Made by a program: the position numbers and the translations under genes
The notes under the pieces: model-generated
What the model was told of the DNA's origin: nothing
Databases searched by the model: none
What the model saw: only the letters and a program-made list of their open reading frames with translations
Part shown: in pieces, positions 1 through 4,814 of the stretch
Position numbering within the stretch: the first letter of the stretch is position 1
How the letters are laid out: each line of letters opens with the position of its first letter
Source of the DNA: an uncultured Anaerolineaceae bacterium
Lineage (GTDB): Bacteria > Chloroflexota > Anaerolineae > Anaerolineales > Anaerolineaceae
Reading direction: 5' to 3'
Length of the DNA stretch: 10,033 nucleotides
Assembly (NCBI GenBank): GCA_937894825.1
Contig: CALCQT010000039.1
Coordinates: 1 to 10,033, forward strand

Positions 1-97
1 TTATCACCATCCAAAATACCAGCGGTTATTATACGGACGTCATAATCCAGACTGGTCATATTGATCTCATAACCGCTGGTATTTTGGATGGTGATAA
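1..97. repeat. 29-bp perfect inverted repeat, 39-nt spacer, at window edge
   Basis: Bases 1-29 are the exact reverse complement of bases 69-97; the spacer is 30-68. The left arm begins at the first base of the window, so the repeat may extend further out. Both arms fall in the sensor-kinase reading frame, which is unusual for a natural hairpin. A fold-back chimera at a contig end is the simplest explanation. A real cruciform or an inverted duplication inside the gene cannot be excluded. Confidence 0.9.
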
Positions 98-494
98 TTC
101 TGTTTTCCAGATTTTCCAGAAAACTCTCAATGTTTTTCAACCTTTTCAGACTGTCGCTGCGGGTGGTTGTCTGTTTCAGTTTCTCGACCACACTCCGCGC
201 CATGACAATATCGGAAAGCGGATCCAATTCGTCGAAGTTTCGTCCATCGCCAATGACAAACTGGTACATTTTATAATCAAGCGTCTCTTTAAAATCAAAA
301 TTGAATTCGCTGGCCGTGACCAGATTTTGCACGATCAGATTATATTGGTTGGTGAATCTGATCAGAACTGTCAGCATGAGAACAATGATGAGCGACATGG
401 CAATCATCATCATCGTCATCAGCGCATTCAGTTTAACGCCAAGCGACGAATGTTGGATCCGGTCGAAAAAACGGTTTGATTTCCAGAATTTCAA
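1..494 (-). CDS. Sensor histidine kinase, YesM-like, N-terminal part (runs off left edge)
   Basis: This is the probable membrane sensor partner of the response regulator just upstream. Only 164 codons are present and the frame is open to base 1. The start chosen is TTG at 494-492, preceded by an AAGGGA ribosome site about 10 nt away; the in-frame TTG at 515 has no such site. Residues 1-24 are basic and cytoplasmic (KFWKSNRFFDRI). Residues 25-46 form one strong hydrophobic segment (LMTMMMIAMSLIIVLMLTVLI), and the remainder is a polar, helical extracytoplasmic sensor region. HAMP, His-kinase and ATPase domains would lie outside the window, so the kinase call rests on gene order, topology and resemblance to YesM-type sensors. 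The gene starts 42 nt after the regulator stop, in the same frame. The last ~10 residues overlap an inverted repeat at the window edge and may be artefactual. Confidence 0.72.
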   Translation of the reverse strand, partial: MKFWKSNRFFDRIQHSSLGVKLNALMTMMMIAMSLIIVLMLTVLIRFTNQYNLIVQNLVTASEFNFDFKETLDYKMYQFVIGDGRNFDELDPLSDIVMARSVVEKLKQTTTRSDSLKRLKNIESFLENLENRIITIQNTSGYEINMTSLDYDVRIITAGILDGD

Positions 495-536
495 GATTGA
501 GACATCCCTTTCCAATATTTCGAGTCGGTCCGAATT

Positions 537-2171
537 CTATGAACCAATGTTTTTTCCGGAGCGGTATTCTTTAGGCGTGCAACCTTGAATCTTCTTAAAA
601 ATATAGCTGAAATAATGGGGGTCTTTATACCCCACCGCATAACCGATTTCCGAACTTTTCAGACTGGAACAACGCAGCAATTCCTTCGCTTTGTCCATTC
701 GGACAGTCGTCAGATATTCAATAAACGTAATGCCTTTTTCCTGACTGAAAATCGTACTGAAATGGGTCGGACTGACGTTGACGGAACGTGCCACCTGATT
801 CAGCGACAAATTTTCTGATTGAAAATTTTTCTGAATAAAAGTCTCAGCTTCAGATAATAAGCCATGATATTTTTGGTTGGCGGATTGATCCCGCAACTGC
901 AACGCGCATGACAGCACCGCGGCAATATGCGCTTTGGTTTTTTCCAGAGAAGAAAGATCGTCCGTAATCCGGTCCAGATCCCCGCAGCGCTCAATCAAAG
1001 CCGCTTTTCCAATACCGATTTCATCCAGGAATGCAGCCGCTCCAATGTGAATATCCATTGCCAAATACTGCCGGAACAATAACGAATCCAGGTGTTCGTC
1101 ACCGGCATTTTCGAAATAATCATCAACAAAATGGAGTACATCACTGTACAAACCACTTTTCAGAAACCGATCAATGATCATTTTGTCAATTTTGGAAGTG
1201 TCCAGGGTTTTAAGACTGAGTCCGGAATTCTGAACAAACGGAGCGTGAGAAATTTCGTTATAGAAGAAGGTCCGGTTTTTCCCGATGATGTATCGGTAAG
1301 CAAAAGCGCGGCTGGCTTCATCAAAAGAAGTTGAGATCTGCTGCAACCGTTGCACAGGCATACCAACGCCAATAAAATAGTCCGGGGTTTGACCACCCGT
1401 AAAAAGATCCTCTAATTCAGCAATACAGCGCCGGGTCACCGCCGCGGCCGGCTCCCGTTCACTCCCCTTAATTAAAATTGCCCAGCCCTCAAGCGGCCGA
1501 CGAAACAAAATCATGTGATTCCTGACCGAAAAATTTGTCTGGATCTGGTCTTCCATCTGAATAACAAGTTCGGAATAGGGTTCCCGGATATGCTCTTCAT
1601 TCTGATAACATTTGAACAGAATGATGTTATAACTCCGGGCGCTTAATTCAATTTCAAGTTTCTTTGCTTTCTGAATCAGTTCAGGAACGGACAAATCATT
1701 TTCGACCAGTTCGGAAAAAAATCTCTGCCGCTGAAAATCTTCGTTCTCCTGCATTTCCAGCTTATATTGAAGGTTCATGTGCTGTTGAGCGCGCTCTTCT
1801 TCAACATTTTTCTTGATCAGCAGAATTGTTTCCAGAATTTTCGCGCTGGTGATCGGTTTCAGCAGATAATCCGTCACACCGATGCTGATCGCTTCTTTCG
1901 CATACTGGAATTCATCGTAGCCACTCAGAATCACAATCTTGATCCAGGGCATCTCCTGCTTCACCAGGCGGCTTAGCGCCAGACCGTCCATAAAAGGCAT
2001 TTTTATGTCCGTGATGAGAATATCCGGCTTAAGATTCCGGATCATTGGATATGCCAATTCACCATCGCTTGCCTCGCCGGCAAATTCTAAATCATGCTCG
2101 CGCCAGTTGACTTTGTTTTTAATGCCCTGACGCACAACAATTTCATCTTCGACAAGAAATATCTTCAACAT
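537..2171 (-). CDS. YesN-type response regulator with AraC-family DNA-binding domain
   Basis: A 544-residue cytoplasmic transcription factor, probably phosphorylated by the adjacent sensor kinase. Residues 1-125 form a CheY-like receiver: acidic pocket E8-D9, phosphoacceptor D55 in ILITDIKMPFMDG, S83 in ILSGYDEF, Y102 and K105 in DYLLKP. Residues ~125-435 are a long linker typical of YesN proteins. Residues ~436-540 carry two AraC-type helix-turn-helix motifs (LSLNQVARSVNVSPTHFSTIF and SSEIGYAVGYKDPHYFSYIFKK), ending in the usual TPKEYR. The start is the ATG at 2171-2169, with TGGAGAAAG just upstream; the frame stays open 36 codons further upstream, but that stretch is not receiver sequence. 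YesN-type regulators commonly control sugar transport and polysaccharide use, but no ABC transporter is in the window, so the target is unknown. The class assignment is secure. Confidence 0.93.
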   Translation of the reverse strand: MLKIFLVEDEIVVRQGIKNKVNWREHDLEFAGEASDGELAYPMIRNLKPDILITDIKMPFMDGLALSRLVKQEMPWIKIVILSGYDEFQYAKEAISIGVTDYLLKPITSAKILETILLIKKNVEEERAQQHMNLQYKLEMQENEDFQRQRFFSELVENDLSVPELIQKAKKLEIELSARSYNIILFKCYQNEEHIREPYSELVIQMEDQIQTNFSVRNHMILFRRPLEGWAILIKGSEREPAAAVTRRCIAELEDLFTGGQTPDYFIGVGMPVQRLQQISTSFDEASRAFAYRYIIGKNRTFFYNEISHAPFVQNSGLSLKTLDTSKIDKMIIDRFLKSGLYSDVLHFVDDYFENAGDEHLDSLLFRQYLAMDIHIGAAAFLDEIGIGKAALIERCGDLDRITDDLSSLEKTKAHIAAVLSCALQLRDQSANQKYHGLLSEAETFIQKNFQSENLSLNQVARSVNVSPTHFSTIFSQEKGITFIEYLTTVRMDKAKELLRCSSLKSSEIGYAVGYKDPHYFSYIFKKIQGCTPKEYRSGKNIGS

Positions 2172-2439
2172 CTTTCTCCATTTCCAAATAGAAACCCGAA
2201 ACACTCCTTTTTCTGGGATTGCAAAAAAATACAGTCTCACATAATCGGGTAGCGGAACAGCAATTCGATTTTTGAGCACAGTGTTCTTGATGCTTGTTAT
2301 GGGAGGCTGTATCCCTCTGTAAATTGTTCCATTCTCAAATCATGATTCAGATTGACGAAATTTTCCTGCGAAATAGTTTTACATGATCGCACTGCCTGTG
2401 CTTATTTCAATTTGATATAGATTTATGGCGACGAAGGTT

Positions 2440-2498
2440 CCGTTTTATTTCAACAGGAGAAACGATAACGGTAGCGGGAACGATAACAACCGTTTTAT
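2440..2498. promoter_or_regulatory. Nested pairs of direct repeats, candidate operator
   Basis: CCGTTTTAT occurs at 2440-2448 and 2490-2498, flanking AACGATAAC at 2461-2469 and 2479-2487. The inner pair repeats every 18 bp and the outer pair every 50 bp. Paired direct repeats between divergent genes suit a dimeric regulator, and the AraC-type regulator encoded next door is one candidate. This is inferred from arrangement alone. Confidence 0.3.
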
Positions 2499-2583
2499 CT
2501 ATTGTAACGTTTTTACCCCGGAATATAAAGAGAATTTCAGATCTTCTTTTTGAGAGATAACTGTCTCGCAAAATGATCCAAGG

Positions 2584-2589
2584 TATAAT
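2584..2589 (+). promoter_or_regulatory. Consensus -10 box (TATAAT) 7 nt before the tat start codon
   Basis: TATAAT matches the sigma-70 -10 consensus and is followed by 7 nt and then ATG at 2597. Transcription would begin at or within a base or two of the ATG, giving a leaderless mRNA. This fits the lack of any Shine-Dalgarno sequence there. The -35 region is weak: CTGTCT at 2561-2566, 17-bp spacer. Confidence 0.5.
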
Positions 2590-2596
2590 CTGTAGC

Positions 2597-2998
2597 ATGA
2601 ATTTCTTCAACATTGGCCTGCCGGAACTCATTCTTGTTTTGATCTTCATGCTGATCTTCCTGGGTCCGGAGCGCATGAAATCCGGCGCACGCAGCCTGGC
2701 GCGTCTGATCAGTAAAGTGGTCCGTTCCGATGCCTGGCGGGAATTTTTCGGGCTGTACAAGGAAATTAAACAATACCCGTCGCAGCTTATGAAAGAAGTC
2801 CAGTTGGATGAAATCAACAAGGAACTGCGGGAACTGCAGACAAAACCCCGCCACGAAATCAACGACATTAATCAGGAATTGCAGACGAGGGAAAAGGAAG
2901 TTCGCGCTGCCTCAACGGAAGTGATCGGCAGCAAAAACAAACCGGACGATTCCGAAAACACTCAGGATCATAACACTTCCGGAGAGGACGAATCGTGA
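2597..2998 (+). CDS. tatB: Sec-independent protein translocase TatA/TatB family protein
   Basis: A small membrane component of the twin-arginine translocase, which exports folded proteins. The 133-residue protein has the family plan: an N-terminal transmembrane helix (residues ~7-22) with glutamate E10 in GLPEL as in TatB, a GP hinge (G23-P24, LGPERM), an amphipathic basic helix (~25-45, SGARSLARLISKVVR), then a long charged tail rich in Glu/Lys (65-133). TatB-like character comes from GLPEL and LGP and from the absence of the TatA Phe-Gly hinge; TatA and TatB are hard to separate outside proteobacteria. I start at the ATG at 2597 rather than the in-frame ATG at 2573, because the nearer one gives the canonical N-terminus and sits 7 nt after TATAAT. 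Neither has a Shine-Dalgarno. The stop overlaps the tatC start. Confidence 0.88.
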   Translation: MNFFNIGLPELILVLIFMLIFLGPERMKSGARSLARLISKVVRSDAWREFFGLYKEIKQYPSQLMKEVQLDEINKELRELQTKPRHEINDINQELQTREKEVRAASTEVIGSKNKPDDSENTQDHNTSGEDES

Positions 2999-3759
2999 GT
3001 GACCCGCAGGAAGACCGCTTGACCTTCAAAGAATTTCTTGCCGCCACCGGTGAGCATATTGCAGAACTGCGCAAGCGGCTTTTCATTTCACTGATCGCCT
3101 TGCTGGCCGGCGCACTGATCTGCATTTATTTCGCCGAATCGATCATGGCAATATTGACCCGTCCGATTGGCGGAATGGAGCGGCTGCGCTCGATCGAAGT
3201 CACCGAAAACGTCAGCGCAGTTTTTCGGGTTGCACTGCTTGGCGGGTTTATCCTGGCCTGCCCGGTCATTCTATATGAAATTCTGGCCTTCATTCTGCCG
3301 GCGCTGAAACAAAACGAGAAACAAACCCTGTTCACCTTCCTGCCGCTGATGATTCTGTTCTTTCTGGGGGGAGTAGCCTTTGCGTACTTTGTCCTGCTGC
3401 CGGTAGCGATCCCTTTTCTCACCTCATTCATGGGGATCGAAACGGAAGTCCGTCCTGCCAATTACATTTCTTTCGTAACCAATATGCTGTTCTGGGTTGG
3501 CGTGGTTTTTGAGATGCCGCTGATCATTTTCATCCTGGCACGGATCGGCGTCCTGACCGCCGGTCAACTCCTGAAAAACTGGCGACAAGCCATTGTCGTC
3601 TGCGCTGTACTGGCTATGATCATCACACCAACGGTGGATCCGGTCAACATGATCATTCTGATGGTGCCGCTGATCCTGCTTTTTTTCCTCAGTGTTCTGT
3701 TTGCCGCCCTCGCTCAAAAGCGGAAACAGCATGCCGAAACCCATCACGGGGATCGATAA
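2995..3759 (+). CDS. tatC: Sec-independent protein translocase TatC
   Basis: The 254-residue integral membrane receptor of the twin-arginine translocase, which binds Tat signal peptides. Recognisable features are the N-terminal HIAELRKRL motif with E24 (E15 in E. coli), PVILYEILAFILPALKQNEK around residues 90-109 in the signal-peptide-binding loop (E108 matching E. coli E103), FEMPL with E173 (E. coli E170), and ITPTVDPVNM near 210-219. Six hydrophobic segments fit the family, and the tail is short and basic. The GTG start overlaps the upstream stop by 4 nt (GTGA) and has GGAGAGG just upstream, so translation is probably coupled to the TatA/B-like gene. A separate TatA is not in the window. 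Convergent transcription from the right ends at a terminator between the two units. Confidence 0.96.
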   Translation: MSDPQEDRLTFKEFLAATGEHIAELRKRLFISLIALLAGALICIYFAESIMAILTRPIGGMERLRSIEVTENVSAVFRVALLGGFILACPVILYEILAFILPALKQNEKQTLFTFLPLMILFFLGGVAFAYFVLLPVAIPFLTSFMGIETEVRPANYISFVTNMLFWVGVVFEMPLIIFILARIGVLTAGQLLKNWRQAIVVCAVLAMIITPTVDPVNMIILMVPLILLFFLSVLFAALAQKRKQHAETHHGDR

Positions 3760-3771
3760 ATTGATAAACAC

Positions 3772-3810
3772 AAAAAACGCCGCGTGATCCGAAAGTCATA
3801 TCCTGCGGCG
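3772..3810 (-). terminator. Intrinsic terminator of the phosphoesterase/small-protein operon
   Basis: Stem CGCCGC (3778-3783) pairs with GCGGCG (3805-3810), with a loop of about 21 nt. Read on the minus strand it is followed at once by TTTTTT (3777-3772). It lies 27 nt past the stop of the 47-residue gene. On the plus strand the hairpin is followed only by CTTCCTTTG, so termination of tatC there would be weak. Confidence 0.65.
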
Positions 3811-3836
3811 CTTCCTTTGTTGTTTCGTCAATCCGG

Positions 3837-3980
3837 TTAACGGCGGGCGTTCAGGGAAACCAAAAAGAACCCGATTACTAAAAGCCAGTAATTATATTCG
3901 GACGCGAAACGGATATAAGTAAAATGGCTGATAATACCTAATACACCCAGGAAAAAACCAAAAACCCATCCTCCACTCAT
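3837..3980 (-). CDS. Small membrane protein, 47 residues, unknown function
   Basis: The protein begins MSGGWVFGFFLGVLGIISHF and ends FFLVSLNARR. It has two hydrophobic stretches (residues ~5-20 and ~31-43) joined by a polar turn HFTYIRFASEYN, so a hairpin membrane protein with a basic C-terminus is likely. Three things support a real gene: a strong GGAGG ribosome site 6 nt before the ATG, an ATGA overlap with the stop of the phosphoesterase gene (start 3980-3978, stop 3979-3977), and an intrinsic terminator shortly after its stop. It would be translated by coupling from the upstream gene. I do not recognise a family. It could anchor or modulate the phosphoesterase at the membrane, but that rests only on operon position. 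Confidence 0.75.
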   Translation of the reverse strand: MSGGWVFGFFLGVLGIISHFTYIRFASEYNYWLLVIGFFLVSLNARR

Positions 3981-4633
3981 AGCGTTCCTCCATTAATCTT
4001 CCAATCAATTTCTTTATTGCAATATACATGCCAATAGTCTTGTTTAAACAGTATTTCTGCAATAATTCGCCGGGAAGGTTCAAGCCGGAACCAGGCAAAA
4101 GCGGGAAACCGGAAACGATCCCCAGGGCTTCCTTCAGAAAACGCGCCCGGATTAATGAACAATTTTCCATCTTCGGTCCATATCTGAGGAATATGAGAGT
4201 GTCCAAAGAGGACAATGTCAGACTCGGCGGCTTCCGGCGGTAATTGCCGGGAGATAAATCGCGGATTGAGCTTCCCGCGCCAATAACTGACTTTCATTCG
4301 CAGGTATTGCGGAAGGGTCCCATGCCCATGCAGCAGACAGATTTCAGTATCGCCATATTCAAAAAGCCGCACGGCCGGAAGTTGCCGCCAGTGCGCAAAA
4401 TCGCGATTGCCGCGCACGGCGAAAACCGGCGCGATCATCTCCAATGCGTCCAACACGCTCAAATCCACGATGTCGCCGGTATGCAGGATTAAATCCGGCT
4501 TAACGCCCCGAATCGCATCGAGATCGTCAGATGCCAAACCACCTCGGGGCTTTTTAATATGTGTGTCTCCCATCACCGCGACGGTCAGCGGTACATCGAT
4601 CCCATTCAGATCCGTTCTCATAATTCGATTCAT
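3977..4633 (-). CDS. YfcE/MJ0936-type metallophosphoesterase
   Basis: A predicted cytoplasmic metal-dependent phosphodiesterase of the calcineurin-like superfamily. The dinuclear metal site reads clearly in order: GDTH (D23, H25), GD (D54), GNRD (N76), HGHG (H102, H104) and GHSHIP (H145, H147). IIAEIL and SPGDRFRFP mark the closing strands of the fold, with FINPGAFSEGSPGDR matching the NPGS-type segment of YfcE. At 218 residues it is longer than typical YfcE proteins (about 160-185), with an extra N-terminal stretch of about 15 and a polar C-terminal tail of about 25. Family members hydrolyse model phosphodiesters and sometimes cyclic nucleotides; the physiological substrate cannot be told from sequence. 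The start at 4633 is chosen because a TATAAT lies 8 nt upstream; ATG 4621 is an alternative. No Shine-Dalgarno precedes either. It overlaps the small membrane protein gene by 4 nt. Confidence 0.9.
   Translation of the reverse strand: MNRIMRTDLNGIDVPLTVAVMGDTHIKKPRGGLASDDLDAIRGVKPDLILHTGDIVDLSVLDALEMIAPVFAVRGNRDFAHWRQLPAVRLFEYGDTEICLLHGHGTLPQYLRMKVSYWRGKLNPRFISRQLPPEAAESDIVLFGHSHIPQIWTEDGKLFINPGAFSEGSPGDRFRFPAFAWFRLEPSRRIIAEILFKQDYWHVYCNKEIDWKINGGTL
3987..3991 (-). promoter_or_regulatory. Ribosome binding site of the 47-residue gene
   Basis: GGAGG on the minus strand, 6 nt before the ATG at 3980. It lies within the last codons of the phosphoesterase gene (Ile-Asn-Gly-Gly-Thr-Leu-stop) and is the main evidence that the short downstream frame is translated. 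Confidence 0.7.
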
Positions 4634-4641
4634 ATTTCGTA

Positions 4642-4647
4642 ATTATA
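4642..4647 (-). promoter_or_regulatory. Consensus -10 box (TATAAT) 8 nt before the phosphoesterase start
   Basis: On the minus strand TATAAT is followed by 8 nt and then ATG at 4633, so the predicted transcript begins almost at the start codon. No Shine-Dalgarno is present. The box lies in a palindrome (AATTATAATT, 4641-4650), so it could also read on the plus strand. No good -35 hexamer is visible. Confidence 0.42.
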
Positions 4648-4738
4648 ATTGTAGGAAGGGTTGTATCCTTGCGATGCCAGAATGATATGAAAGTCAAAAG
4701 TAAAATTTGGAGAAGAAAAACCTTTTATACGAGCGTCT

Positions 4739-4790
4739 TTGTAGGGGCGATCGTCGCGAAGCACCCTGACGGGGATGATCGCCCCTACAA
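4739..4790. repeat. GTAGGGGCGATC-type inverted repeat (short interspersed hairpin)
   Basis: Arms at 4739-4752 and 4777-4790 are perfectly complementary over 14 bp (TTGTAGGGGCGATC and its reverse complement), with a 24-nt centre; pairing can go a little further in both directions with wobble pairs. From memory, palindromes with GTAGGGGCG ends recur in many bacterial genomes as dispersed non-coding elements, so this is likely one copy of a repeat family. The right arm lies only about 25 bp before the TTG of the exported-protein gene. No run of T follows either end, so it is not a typical terminator. Confidence 0.75.
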
Positions 4791-4814
4791 GGGATATCGT
4801 TTATTTCTTTTAAA

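Larger units (their letters stand above)
2172..2596. other. 425-bp divergent intergenic region between regulator and tat operon
   Basis: No gene is supported here. The stretch holds the upstream regions of two divergent transcription units. I see the regulator ribosome site next to 2172, a 10-bp palindrome AATCATGATT at 2338-2347, a cluster of paired direct repeats at 2440-2498, and a TATAAT box at 2584-2589 serving the tat operon. No convincing -35/-10 pair for the regulator was found by eye. A minus-strand frame crosses 2407-2868 but has no start codon in the gap. Confidence 0.6.

Noticed and set aside
84..479. Plus-strand frame of 131 codons
   Set aside because: It is antisense to the sensor-kinase N-terminus, which has a start with a ribosome site, a clear membrane helix and operon position. 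The plus frame looks like low-complexity shadow (His/Asn runs).
2550..2589. TTGAGA at 2550-2555 as -35 partner of TATAAT 2584-2589
   Set aside because: The spacer would be 28 bp, far outside the usual 16-18 bp.
2407..2868. Minus-strand frame of 153 codons reaching into the intergenic gap
   Set aside because: Its start lies antisense within the TatA/B-like gene, and it has no ribosome site or recognisable domain.
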